A DNA stretch of 64,000 bases from positions 4,991,001-5,055,000 of the forward strand of contig CATNEN010000002.1 of the NCBI GenBank assembly GCA_950097015.1, in the 5' to 3' direction. Position numbers and translations under genes: made by a program. The notes below the pieces were generated by a model. It worked only from the letters and a program-made list of their open reading frames with translations, searched no databases and was not told the origin of the DNA. Position 1 is the stretch's first letter, and each line of letters begins with the position of its first letter. The DNA is from Macrostomum hystrix (lineage: Eukaryota > Platyhelminthes > Macrostomidae). Below are positions 23,833-35,338 of the stretch, one piece after another.

Positions 23833-24835
23833 AAGTGTGCAGGTGTGCACATGTGCTCTGATTTTCTCATCGACTTTGAGGTTGGCCCGCAATAGCGTAA
23901 ATTGCACGACAAGCCCCCAAAGCCTTCTCTCTGCGGCTGCGCCTAAAATAAATGTGGCCTCGCCGCGGAATCGAGCCCAGGGACCTTGGTGCGAGAGGCA
24001 AACGCGTTATCCGCTTTGCCAAGCCCCATCTCAGTCCCTCGGTGAGTTGTTAGGCAAATCTATACAGACAAGCAGTGAATTCGGAAACCATAAAGCATAG
24101 AAGTTCATGATGCGTAACAATTTAGCATTGTTGAGACCAAAACAAGCGCAAAGCCTGCAGTACCAAGACAGGATCCAGCGAGTTGTGAGTTTTTAACTAC
24201 AGCTGTATGCGAAACAGGAATTTTTTTTCAAAACTTGAACCCTCTTTAGACAGAAACAGGAGACATGAATGCGCATGTAGGCCCGAATTTCCGCTTGAGC
24301 AAAGCTTTGAGAATACCGAGCTGTTCCACAGAGCATACTAAAGATAAAAAAGCAGAAAGCAGACACTTGGAGAACTAATTACTGGTCCTAGCAGTCGCTC
24401 TGCAACGGTTTCCACAACTAATTGCACGCTACTTTTCTAGTTGCCTACTGGGGCCAAAGCCCTGGCCGGGGCATTGTTCTGAGTTGGTTACGTAACCAGG
24501 CTATAACACTGGGCTAGGGCGCATTGTTGGCACGGTTTGACAGGTCAAAACCGCTACACGGTATGGGATCTTTGCTACCAGCCTTGCCAATAAGCAGCTG
24601 CTGTTTCGTTGGTTCGCCTGATTCGGGATCATGATTTAGGATTAACTAGGCACGGGGACACGGGGAATTAAGACCAAATCGATTATTGCATTGCCTGTTT
24701 AGCGATGGCATTAATTAACATATGAGATCGAAGTGGGATGGGTGGCAGAAGGTGAGTATGGGAAGTCAAGTTTGAGTGACTAGAAAGAAAATGGCGAAGA
24801 AAGGCAATACACATGCTTGGGGGAACAGAAGGAAC
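23833..24835. other. Intergenic DNA with a SINE copy
   Basis: No gene recognised. It contains a minus-strand tRNA-like SINE head (23935-24030) and, at about 24450-24600, a stretch related to the dispersed repeat near 19000. Confidence 0.45.
23935..24030 (-). mobile_element. tRNA-derived SINE head (family 2, Leu/Ser-like)
   Basis: Read on the minus strand it has a tRNA-like A-box region (GGCAAAGCGGATAACGCG) and a CTCGATTCC B-box-like motif, with GGTCCCTGGGCTCG between. Related sequences lie at about 31800-31860 and 43603-43680, both on the plus strand. Confidence 0.55.
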
Positions 24836-26050
24836 AAGACAAGGCAGAGGAAGGGAGGAGAGGAGGCAGAGGGAGGGAGGAGAGGAGGCAGAGGAAGGGA
24901 GGAGAGGAGACAGAGGAAGGAGAGGAGAGGAGGCAGAGGAAGGAGAGGAGAGGAGGCAGAGGAAGGGAGGAGAGGAGACAGAGGAAGGAGAGGAGAGGAG
25001 GCAAAGGAAGGAGAGGAGAGGAGACAGAGGAAGGAGAGGAGAGGAGGTAGAGGGAGGGAGGAGAGGAGGCAGAGGAAGGGAGGAGAGGAGGCAGAGGAAG
25101 GAGAGGAGAGGAGGCAGAGGGAGGGAGGAGAGGAGGCAGAGGAAGGAGAGGAGAGGAGGCAGAGGAAGGAGAGGAGAGGAGACAGAGGAAGGAGAGGAGA
25201 GGAGGCAGAGGAAGGAGAGGAGAGGAGGCAGAGGAAGGAGAGGAGAGGAGACAGAGGAAGGAGAGGAGAGGAGGCAGAGGAAGGAGAGGAGAGGAGGCAG
25301 AGGAAGGAGAGGAGAGGAGGCAGAGGAAGGGAGGAGAGGAGGCAGAGGAAGGAGAGGAGAGGAGGCAGAGGAAGGAGAGGAGGCAAAGGAAGGAGAGGAG
25401 AGGAGGCAGAGGGAGGGAGGAGAGGAGGCAGAGGAAGGAGAGGAGGCAAAGGAAGGAGAGGAGAGGAGACAGAGGAAGGAGAGGAGAGGAGGCAGAGGGA
25501 GGGAGGAGAGGAGGCAGAGGAAGGGAGGAGAGGAGGCAGAGGAAGGAGAGGAGAGGAGGCAGAGGGAGGGAGGAGAGGAGGCAGAGGAAGGGAGGAGAGG
25601 AGGCAGAGGAAGGAGAGGAGAGGAGGCAGAGGAAGGAGAGGAGGCAAAGGAAGGAGAGGAGAGGAGACAGAGGAAGGAGAGGAGAGGAGGCAGAGGAAGG
25701 AGAGGAGAGGAGGCAGAGGAAGGAGAGGAGAGGAGACAGAGGAAGGAGAGGAGAGGAGGCAGAGGGAGGGAGGAGAGGAGGCAGAGGAAGGGAGGAGAGG
25801 AGGCAGAGGGAGGGAGGAGAGGAGGCAGAGGAAGGAGAGGAGGCAAAGGAAGGAGAGGAGAGGAGACAGAGGAAGGAGAGGAGGCAAAGGAAGGAGAGGA
25901 GAGGAGACAGAGGAAGGAGAGGAGAGGAGGCAGAGGAAGGAGAGGAGAGGAGGCAGAGGAAGGAGAGGAGAGGAGGCAGAGGAAGGAGAGGAGGCAGAGG
26001 AAGGAGAGGAGAGGAGACAGAGGAAGGAGATTAGGCAGAGGAAGGGGGAG
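24836..26050. repeat. Polypurine minisatellite (GGAGAGGAGGCAGAGGAAG)
   Basis: About 1.2 kb in which the plus strand is nearly all A and G. Units of about 21 to 27 bp are built from ggagaggaggcagaggaagg with cagaggga and caaagg variants. Single pyrimidines (the c in ggcag, ggcaaag or gacag) interrupt roughly every 20 bases. Frames rich in Arg, Glu and Gly (plus) or Pro, Leu and Ser (minus) arise in several phases and are not genes. Confidence 0.95.
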
Positions 26051-27294
26051 TTGAAGGGACAGAGGAGAGGTGTAGCGGAGCCATAAGAACCTGCATCAAA
26101 GGAATCCAGCTTGCAAAAAGTATTCTATAAAAATGATAATGTCCTGTCAGATATTTAGTTAAAGCTTGTCAGACAGAAGTGCGCAAAAGTTTTCCGAGAA
26201 ACAGTAATCGCTGCTGCTGCTGTTGCTTCTGCTTACAAATAGGCAGTGTATTATGTAAGCAAATAAAATCATATTAATTGAACAATGATTATCAGCATAG
26301 TCGGACATGCAGGAGTTGGTTATGATGTAGGCTGATGGTTAAATGATAATCATACTCGCGGAAATAAGGTGCGAAAGATAAGCCAATAATTGCATTAGTA
26401 ATTATATTATTAACACTAGCTCTGTAATAACAATGTATCGAATTAGAATTGTGCAACAGAAACTAACTTTTCGATTAGGAATCGACTAGTGCTAGTTGAG
26501 TCAAAAATGACACAAAAACTCAGTTTTTCATATTCATGTCAGAAGAACAATGGTCCGCAGGGGGAATAGATTACAAGAAGGACAGACTGACTCAAGCGTA
26601 CTTAGCTGCCATCGACATTCTCAAACTGACTGACTAATTAAAAAGACTTGAAAAATAAAAAACAGAATGCGCAAATACTTTCTACTTTAAGTAGCTTAAG
26701 CAGGGCATGCCAAGCAAGCGAAATCCGACCGCACAGGGACTGGCTGTTAAACAGTAAAAGCAGTGAGTTTTTGTTCCGAAATGATAAAAAAGATTGATAA
26801 AAAAGAAACAAATTCGCAACTGGCTACTGGCCAACTAGGCTAATACACTAGTAGTAGTAGCTAGCGAGCATAGCAACAACAAATAGAAGAAAAAATGTAT
26901 AAACAAAGACAGAAAGGGGAGAAGACAAACAGAAGACCAGATTTTGGAATAGAAGGCCTGTGGTACAGAAGCATTCTTTGTTATTCAATTGTCATACATA
27001 ATTAACTTTAAATAGAATAGGCTAGACCAGAGAAACAAAGCATTTGTTTAAAACAAATTCATTGGAAGCAAATTGTTGCGAAAATGTCAATTTTCAATAG
27101 GCTTAAATAAAAGGCAAATAACTGAAGTTCTCTTTAATTTAAATAATAAAAATGTCAATATCGACATTGTCAACAAAGAGATATAAGTCCGTTTCAAAAT
27201 AAGGTATGTATTGCCATGGAGAATGTAAAAAAATTGATGGCTTCAATACAGCTTTTGCTTTGTGCGTCAGCCGCTAACATCAAGGACTACGCCA
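26051..27294. other. AT-rich intergenic DNA, no gene seen
   Basis: There is no open frame of note and no recognised repeat. Confidence 0.5.
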
Positions 27295-28405
27295 TGTCAC
27301 TGAAGGATTAGAAGATTTAATTTTATGATCGTTTAGAGGACAGGATACTGAAGGATTAGAGGACAGGATACTGAAGGATCAGAGGACAGGCTACTGAAGG
27401 ATTAGAGGACAGGCTACTGAAAGATCAGAGGACAGGCTACTGAAGGATTAGAGGACAGGATACTGAAGGATCAGAGGACAGGCTACTAAAGGATCAGAGG
27501 ACAGGCTACTGAAGGATTAGAGGACAGGCTACTGAAGGATTAGAGGACAGGCTACTGAAGGATCAGAGGACAGGCTACTGAAGGATTAGAGGACAGGCTA
27601 CTGAAGGATTAGAGGACAGGATACTGAAGGATCAGAAGACAGGTTACTGAAGGATTAGAGGACAGGATACTGAAGGATCAGAAGACAGGATACTGAAGGA
27701 TTAGAGGACAGGCTACTAAAGGATCAGAGGACAGGATACTGAAGGATCAGAGGACAGGCTACTGAAGGATTAGAGGACAGGCTACTGAAAGATCAGAGGA
27801 CAGGCTACTGAAGGATTAGAGGACAGGATACTGAAGGATCAGAGGACAGGATACTGAAGGATTAGAGGACAGGCTACTGAAGGATTAGAAGATTTAATTT
27901 TATGATCGTTTAGAGGACAGGATACTGAAGGATATGAGGACAGGCTACTAAAGGATCAGAGGACAGGATACTGAAGGATCAGAGGACAGGCTACTGAAGG
28001 ATTAGAGGACAGGCTACTGAAGGATCAGAGGACAGGCTACTGAAGGATCAGAGGACAGGCTACTGAAGGATTAGAGGACAGGCTACTGAAGGATTAGAGG
28101 ACAGGCTACTGAAGGATCAGAGGACAGGATACTGAAGGATCAGAGGACAGGATACTGAAGGATCAGAGGACAGGCTACTGAAGGATCAGAGGACAGGATA
28201 CTGAAGGATCAGAGGACAGGCTACTGAAGGATCAGAGGACAGGCTACTGAAGGATCAGAGGACAGGATACTGAAGGATCAGAGGACAGGCTACTGAAGGA
28301 TCAGAGGACAGGATACTGAAGGATCAGAGGACAGGCTACTGAAGGATCAGAGGACAGGCTACTGAAGGATCAGAGGACAGGCTACTGAAGGATCAGAGGA
28401 CAAAC
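27295..28405. repeat. Minisatellite, 23-bp unit
   Basis: About 48 copies of a 23-bp unit containing gaaggatcagaggacaggct, with tcagagg/ttagagg and ggctact/ggatact variants. A foreign insert containing agatttaattttatgatcgt occurs twice, near 27314 and 27889, showing that a block of about 575 bp was duplicated. Confidence 0.95.
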
Positions 28406-28964
28406 TGAAGGCAGTTTTTAAAACGGATAGCAATGGACACAGGAGCAAACTGAGATGCAAAAGCAATAGAAGCAATAAAGATAGATGCAGCATTCTGTGC
28501 ATAGTCATAGATTGACTGAGAACTCAATAGCAGATTTATGCATTGTTAAATTATATTCCGTACGTATTAAGCTGCGGAAAAGTGATTGCAATTAGTCGAT
28601 GATTACAGTACAGTAAAGCTGCAATAGAAAGTGAATTTTTTTAAAGTTAATAGCGATAAAGACAGCTTTAATAAGTAAGTCAGACACTAGGCAAAGCAAA
28701 CTAACTGATCGTTGAGAACATAGACAAATAATTAATTAGATTAAATAAGTGTAAAACAGAAGAGGTAAACAAAATACAACTTGCTTAAGTTAAAAATACT
28801 AGACAGACATGCGGGTTTTAAGTTGATCCGCGTGTCCTTAAAAGTACACGCAAAATGTACATGCCAAATGTACATGCCAAATGTACATGCCACAATTGAT
28901 TATGCTTTGCATAGGTCAGCAAGTCACGCTTTCAAATGACTAGAAAAAACAACTGGTTGAGTTT

Positions 28965-28978
28965 AGGTCACGTGACCT
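28965..28978. promoter_or_regulatory. IR2 nuclear-receptor-type palindrome
   Basis: AGGTCACGTGACCT is a perfect inverted pair of AGGTCA half-sites with a 2-bp spacer. It also contains a CACGTG E-box, so a bHLH site is the alternative reading. Confidence 0.5.
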
Positions 28979-29053
28979 GAGTAGAAGATAATTAAAAAAA
29001 CCGCGTGTTGACCTTAAATGTTCCGACAATAATGTAAACAAAACTTTGCTGCG

Positions 29054-29070
29054 TGACCTTAAAATGACCT
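29054..29070 (-). promoter_or_regulatory. DR5 nuclear-receptor-type site
   Basis: TGACCT, TAAAA, TGACCT: on the minus strand two perfect AGGTCA half-sites in direct repeat with a 5-bp spacer. A lone TGACCT half-site lies at 29009-29014. Confidence 0.45.
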
Positions 29071-29133
29071 CAGAAAATAAAAATTAGCAAAACAAAATTG
29101 CCTTCCGACATTTGGTCAGACATCACGTGACTG

Positions 29134-32100
29134 CTAGTTGACCTGCGTGACCTCGCGCACCAGGGGATTCAGCGACTCCACGGACAATAATTTGGTGAAC
29201 TCGGTCATCTTGTTCTCAACTGTGCGCATGTCAATGAAGGTCATGAGCAGGCGCGGGTACATCTGCATTGCCTCGGCCACGCCAAACTTGTAGGCCAGGT
29301 ATTTCTTAAGCAGCTGCGAGTACACTGACTGGGCTTCGTCGATGGCGCCGCGTACACTGGCCGGCATCGTGTCGGAGTTGAACAACTTCAAAGCCAGCAA
29401 CAGCATCTTGACCAGGTCGTCACGCCTGCTGTGCCGCTCCAGCTGAGCATAGACATTGTCTGTGTTGGCCCGGTACTGCTCAAGGTCGGCCGGGGTCAGA
29501 TCGCTTACGTCTGGTCGCATCTCTATGATGGCTGACACTGACGCTGCCAGCTCCTGCATCAGCGACAGCCCGCCGCCACCGCCTCCGCCAAACTGGGACT
29601 CAGCATTGTTGAAAAATGAAGAGTAGAGAATTACCAGGCCGTAGATGTTCACCTGGATTCAAGGAGGAATTAACGTTGGGATCAATTGATTCAAAAAAGC
29701 CAAATAATTTACTCAATGTATATGTAAGATCAAAGTTTGAGATTGAATTACACCTAAGAATATTAGAGACTAGAGAACTCACACCTGAGGAACTAGGGGA
29801 TCTGAGAACTCACACCTGAGGAACTAGGGGATCTGAGAACTCACACCTGAGGAACTAGGGGATCTGAGAACTCACACCTGAGGAACTAGGGGATCTGAGA
29901 ACTCACACCTGAGGAACTAGGGGATCTGAAAACTCACACCTGAGGAACTAGGGGATCTGGGAACTCACACCTGAGGAACTAGGGGATCTGAGAACTCAGA
30001 CTTGGGGAATAAGGGCATTAAACAAATTAGAGTTTAGAGTTTCTGGGTAGCATGATTAATTTATTTACCTTCAGCATGAGAATCTGGGAATCCTTCTCCA
30101 CATCGGAGAAGATGGGAATGAGCTTCACCACGGAGATGATGCGCCGAATGCATGCGTCCATCTGGTTAAAGGCCTGCTCCAGGCGGCCGACGCCGTCTTT
30201 CCTGTCGCCGCCGGTCGCCGAGTTAGATGCGGCCGAGCCTAGAGTCTCCCTGGCCCGACTAAGCGCCTCGCCCAGGCTGGCAAGGCACTCCTGGTCCGTC
30301 GGCGTTAGGTCGCGCGGCCATCGCCGACCGGCAGTGGTGGCAACAGACCACAGCGAGGCGAGCTCCGGCGGCTGCTGGGCATCGGCGGCCGACGTTGGAG
30401 ACGAACTGGATGGCGGAGAGGCGCAACGCTGCCGATGAAGCTGCTGAAGGTGCAGCTGCTGCTGATGATGAAGCTGGGAGCCGAACGATGGTGGGTCTAG
30501 GTCTACACAGGCCGCCTGCTGCTGCTGCTGTTGCTGGCCATTGTTAAGTCCGTGATGAGCGGCAGGCTGATGATGCTGGTATTGCAGCTGGTGCTGCTGC
30601 TGCTGCTGAGTATGATGATGTTGGCTACCGCTGCTGCTGCCTCTGGCTGCCCGCTTGGGCTGGGATGGCGCGCTGGCTGTGGCTGCAGAATTTTATCAGA
30701 GGAATGGAACTGTTTTGTACATGAGGCCAATAAGTTTATAATCACAATATCACGTGTCAGAAAAAAAGATACGTAAACTTAAATACACAGGTGTAAACTG
30801 TAATACACAGGTGTAAACTGAAATACACAGGTGTAAACTGTAATACACAGGTGTAAACTGAAATACACAGGTGTCAACTGTATTACACAGGTGTAAACTG
30901 TAATACACAACTTTAAACTGTAATACACAGGTTTAAACTGTAATACACAGGTGTAAACTGAAATACACAAGTGTAAACTGAAATACACAGGTGTCAACTG
31001 TATTACACAGGTGTAAACTGTAATACACAGGTTTAAACTGTAATACACAGGTGTAAACTGAAATACACAGGCGTAAACTGTAATACACAGGTGTAAACTG
31101 CAATATACAGCTGTGTAGACTGTAATACACAGGTGTAAACTGAAATACACAAGTGTAAACTGTAATACACAGGTGTAAACTGCAATATACAGGTGTAGAC
31201 TGTAATACACAGGTGTAAACTGCAATATACAGGTGTAGACTGTAATACACAGGTGTAAACTAGATTCGATCACTCACGCGACAGCGCAGCCGGCGTGCCC
31301 GAAGGCAAGTCGCTATTCTTGGCTCGCTTCTTGGGCTTGGCCCGCTGCTCCAGCTTCTCAGGCGGCAGGATGAGCTCCTTCTTCATGCCGACTCGGACGC
31401 ACTTCTCCAACCGGCATGTCGGGCAGTGCTTGCGCTGGGAGCCGCTGACGTCGCAGCCGCCGCCGCGCGAACAGGGCTTGATCTTCTCGCGGGCTTTTAA
31501 AGCGTTGCGCCTGAAGAAGGCCTTGCAGCTCTCGCAGGTCAGCCGGTCGAAGTTGTAGCCGGAGGCCGGATCGCCGCAGACGGCGCAGACCCGCTCGTCC
31601 TCGGGCAGGCCGGCTTTCCGACGGCGGGTGCGAACCACAGTGCTCAGGCCTGCGGGACATTGTTAACGTGGCATTGCTTTTTTGAAGCCTAGAGGTTAGA
31701 TCTTCGGACTCACGACTTGAAGGTCGGGGGTTCGATTCCAAACAAGCTATTGGAACAATTTTAGACTTTAGTGAGACACTAAGCTCTACATTGCTTCAGG
31801 GGGTGAGTGGCAGAGCGGTCTAACGCGTTTGCTTTTGGTACTAAGGTCCCCGAGCTCCCAAGATCCCCTACAAGCTACTCTGATCCCATTCAAGCTAACC
31901 TGATCCCTACAAGCTAACCTGATCCCATTCAAGCTAACCTGATCCCTACAAGCTAACTTGATCCCTACAAGCTAACCTGATCCCATTCAAGCTAACCTGA
32001 TCCCTACAAGCTACTCTGATCCCATTCAAGCTACTCTGATCCCATTCAAGCTAACCTGATCCCTACAAGCTACTCTGATCCCATTCAAGCTAACCTGATC

Positions 32101-35100
32101 CCATTCAAGCTAACCTGATCCCTACAAGCTACTCTGATCCCATTCAAGCTAACCTGATCCCTACAAGCTACTCTGATCCCATTCAAGCTAACCTGATCCC
32201 TACAAGCTACTCTGATCCCATTCAAGCTAACCTGATCCCTACAAGCTACTCTGATCCCATTCAAGCTAACCTGATCCCTACAAGCTACTCTGATCCCATT
32301 CAAGCTAACCTGATCCCTACAAGCTAACCTGATCCCATTCAAGCTAACCTGATCCCTACAAGCTACTCTGATCCCATTCAAGCTAACCTGATCCCTACAA
32401 GCTAACCTGATCCCTACAAGCTAACCTGATCCCTACAAGCTACTCTGATCCCATTCAAGCTAACCTGATCCCTACAAGCTAACCTGATCCCTACAAGCTA
32501 CTCTGATCCCATTCAAGCTAACCTGATCCCTACAAGCTACTCTGATCCCATTCAAGCTAACCTGATCCCTACAAGCTACTCTGATCCCATTCAAGCTAAC
32601 CTGATCCCTACAAGCTACTCTGATCCCATTCAAGCTAACCTGATCCCTACAAGCTACTCTGATCCCATTCAAGCTAACCTGATCCCTACAAGCTACTCTG
32701 ATCCCATTCAAGCTAACCTAATCCCTACAAGCTACTCTGATCCCATTCAAGCTAACCTGATCCCTACAAGCTACTCTGATCCCATTCAAGCTAACCTGAT
32801 CCCTACAAGCTAACCTGATCCCATTCAAGCTAACCTGATCCCTACAAGCTAACCTGATCCCTACAAGCTAACCTGATCCCATTCAAGCTAACCTGATCCC
32901 TACAAGCTACTCTGATCCCATTCAAGCTACTCTGATCCCATTCAAGCTAACCTGATCCCTACAAGCTACTCTGATCCCATTCAAGCTAACCTGATCCCTA
33001 CAAGCTAACCTGATCCCATTCAAGCTAACCTGATCCCTACAAGCTACTCTGATCCCATTCAAGCTAACCTGATCCCTACAAGCTACTCTGATCCCATTCA
33101 AGCTAACCTGATCCCTACAAGCTACTCTGATCCCATTCAAGCTAACCTGATCCCTACAAGCTAACCTGATCCCATTCAAGCTAACCTGATCCCTACAAGC
33201 TACTCTGATCCCATTCAAGCTAACCTGATCCCTACAAGCTACTCTGATCCCATTCAAGCTAACCTGATCCCTACAAGCTACTCTGATCCCATTCAAGCTA
33301 ACCTGATCCCTACAAGCTAACCTGATCCCATTCAAGCTAACCTGATCCCTACAAGCTACTCTGATCCCATTCAAGCTACCCTGCTCCCATTCAAGCTAAC
33401 CTGATCCCCTAATAGCTACCTAGATCCCCTAATAGCTACACTGATCCCCTACAAGTTACCCTGATCCCCTATAAGCTCCCCTGACCGCCTACAAGCTCCC
33501 ATGATCCACTACAAGCTCCCCTGATCCCCAATAAGCTACCCAGATTCCCAATAAGCTTCCCAGATTCCCTAAAAGCTCGCCAGATCCCCTATAAGATACC
33601 CTGATCCCCTACAAGCTCCCATGATCCCCTAGAAGCATCCCAGATGAATTTAATCATCTAAAGTCACGTGACAAAACCAGCCCTCTCCCATCGCTCACCA
33701 TCCCTGCTGGTGTTGCCCGGGAGGAGGTCGCTATAGTCGGAAGCGACGCCGCCGCCAGCCGAGTGCTCATAATAATCCCCAGCTGCGGCCGGCTCGTCCC
33801 GATCTGAACTGTTTGAAGCGGCTTCCGACTTGATGTTGCCACTGTCGCCGACAGGCAGGCTGCAGACACCTAGAAGCTGCTGCTGGTGATGATGAAGTGC
33901 GATAGAGGACGATTGATGGGACTCGTGAGACATTAAGGAGCTGTACTGCTGCTGCTGATGCTGCAGCTGCTGCCTGTCATCATCATCGTCCTCATCATCA
34001 CGCGCCGGTAGTTCTACATCTTCCTCTTCGACATCGTCAGCCGACTGCTCATTCTGGTGAGTTAAAGAGGCGAAAGTGATTAGTACAATATGCTCTAGGT
34101 TGCTCGACTGCCAAGACTTGCAGAGCAAAGTGTCCTATTCAGGCAGGGGCGGGCAAGCCAAAACACGGATAAGACAAATAATAAAATCGAGATCATCCAA
34201 AACAAAACAATGGCTATGACTATCTTCCAATCAGGAATGGAAAGTTGTATCTAAAGGTCGAATAATGTGCAGATTAAGGTGGAAGAATGTAATCTAGATA
34301 TGGAAGAATGTAAACTATAGACGGAAAAATGTAATCTATAGATGGAAGAATGTAATCTAGATATGGAAGAATGTAATCTAGAGATGGAAGAATGTTATCT
34401 AGACATGAAAGAATTTAAACAAGAGATGGAAGAAAGTAATCTAGAGATGGCAGAATATACGAGCTCGTAAACTAGAGATGAAAAAATGAAATCTAGATAA
34501 GGAAGAATGTAAACTAGATATGGAAAAATGAAATCTAGATAAGGAAGAATGTAAACTAGATATGGAATAATGGAAAAATGAAATCTAGATATGGAAGAAT
34601 GTAAACTAGAGATTGAAAAATGAAATCTAGATATGGAAGAATGTAAACTAGAGATTGAAAAATGAAATCTAGATATGGAAGAATGTAAACTAGAGATTGA
34701 AAAATGAAATCTAGATATGGAAGAATGTAAACTAGAGATTGAAAAATGAAATCTAGATATGGAAGAATGTAAACTAGAGATTGAAAAATGAAATCTAGAT
34801 ATGGAAGAATGTAAACTAGAGATGGAAGAATAAGATCAAAGATTAAGAATGTGATCAAGAGATGGAAGAATATGAAGAAGTTCTTTGAAAATACAAGAAC
34901 AGAATCAAGAGACAGGAGCTATGAGCGGGACGTGTAGAAGCTGACAGAAATGTACACAATTACAGTGGCAAAGAGGGTTCTCACGGTGCGCACATGCTGA
35001 GCATTAGATCGCTCATAGTAAGTGCTCTCGGCCATATTTGGTACATGCGACTCATCTTCCGCCTCCTCAATCGCCAAGCCGCCAGTCGAAGCCGGGCAGC

Positions 35101-35338
35101 CTCCATTGTCATTCAGCTGCTCATCTTCGTGACCACTGTCAACTCCGTCATTGCTGGCACTGTCTGTGCTATTGTGATTGGCTGTGCCAAATCCAGTGGC
35201 CTGTACAGCTGAACGACCCATTGGGGGCGAAGATTTTAACTGATGCGGCAACGAGGCCTGCTGATGATTGCTGGATGAATATCCAAGCATCACAGCTGAA
35301 GACTTGCTGCCATCTTCCATTGCAACTTCAGCAGACAT
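29134..35338 (-). CDS. Nuclear receptor, HR96/DAF-12 (NR1J-like) type, five exons
   Basis: This is a ligand-regulated transcription factor. Five exons join in frame with GT-AG borders: 35338-34985, 34053-33699, 31649-31278, 30682-30069 and 29652-29134 (TAG stop), giving 737 residues. An in-frame TAA precedes the ATG. Residues 1-236 are Ser-rich and acidic with Gln/His runs. The DNA-binding domain spans about 258-323: zinc ligands C258, C261, C275, C278, then C296, C302, C312, C315. Its P-box, CESCKAFFRRN, is the signature of the HR96/DAF-12/NHR-8 group. A Gln/His-rich hinge leads to a ligand-binding domain (about residue 460 to the end), recognisable from IRRIISVVKLIPIFSDVEKDSQILML. An AF-2-like LVREVT lies near the C-terminus. 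All four introns hold a minisatellite. The family call is strong from the DNA-binding domain, but orthology to a particular member is not decided. Confidence 0.9.
29139..29153 (-). promoter_or_regulatory. DR3 nuclear-receptor-type site in the last codons
   Basis: On the minus strand AGGTCACGCAGGTCA is a perfect direct repeat of AGGTCA with a 3-bp spacer. It overlaps the codons for EVTQV at the end of the nuclear-receptor reading frame. DR3 is the spacing typical of VDR-like receptors. Coding constraint could produce it by chance. Confidence 0.4.
29765..30010. repeat. Minisatellite, 31-bp unit, in nuclear-receptor intron 4
   Basis: About 7 copies containing ggaactaggggatctgagaa, filling the middle of the 416-bp intron between the two ligand-binding-domain exons. 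Confidence 0.93.
30780..31262. repeat. Minisatellite, 20-bp unit, in nuclear-receptor intron 3
   Basis: About 24 copies of gtgtaaactgtaatacacag, with aaatacac and gtttaaac variants. On the coding strand each unit reads ctgtgtattacagtttacac and so contains a TATTACAG, a possible 3' splice-site-like motif. The array starts about 15 bp after the donor of the DNA-binding-domain exon. Confidence 0.95.
31680..31800 (+). mobile_element. tRNA-derived SINE copy (family 1) in intron 2
   Basis: GCCTAGAGGTTAGATC and GGGGTTCGATTCC are A- and B-box-like; ttgcttcag follows near 31791. It is closely related to the copy at 2264 (shared ggactcacgactt and aaggtcgg) and lies antisense to the receptor gene. Confidence 0.65.
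31800..31860 (+). mobile_element. tRNA-derived SINE head (family 2) in intron 2
   Basis: GGGTGAGTGGCAGAGCGGTC resembles the 5' half of a tRNA with a D-arm A box, followed by TAACGCGTTTGC and GGTCCCCGAGCTCC. It abuts family 1 on its left and the 39-bp minisatellite on its right. Confidence 0.5.
31860..33640. repeat. Minisatellite, 39-bp composite unit, in nuclear-receptor intron 2
   Basis: Two related sub-units alternate: ctgatcccattcaagctaac (20 bp) and ctgatccctacaagctact (19 bp). About 1.5 kb is very regular; from about 33380 to 33640 the copies diverge strongly (atcccctaatagctacc forms), giving an old degenerate edge. The regular part is stop-free on the minus strand (NGIRVACRDQVSL per unit), which is not evidence of coding because it lies between two well-supported exons. 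Confidence 0.95.
34255..34880. repeat. Minisatellite, about 42-bp unit, in nuclear-receptor intron 1
   Basis: Built from gaaatctagatatggaagaa and tgtaaactagagattgaaaa. It is most regular from 34560 to 34820 and degenerate before that. Confidence 0.93.

Larger units (their letters stand above)
28406..29133. other. 3' flank of the nuclear-receptor gene
   Basis: AT-rich sequence with three close copies of aatgtacatgcc near 28855-28893. The last 170 bases before the gene carry several nuclear-receptor half-site pairs, listed separately. Confidence 0.5.

Noticed and set aside
22631-24100. A 489-residue IWETKLR repeat protein
   Set aside because: It arises from the 21-bp minisatellite and continues by chance into unique sequence; the minus strand is open too.
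24776-26086. Arg/Glu/Gly-rich or Pro/Leu/Ser-rich proteins
   Set aside because: Several phases on both strands of the polypurine array are open at once, as expected for low-complexity DNA.
31860-33640. A CRISPR-like array of alternating 20- and 19-bp units
   Set aside because: There are no unique spacers; both sub-units are related repeats inside an intron of an animal gene.
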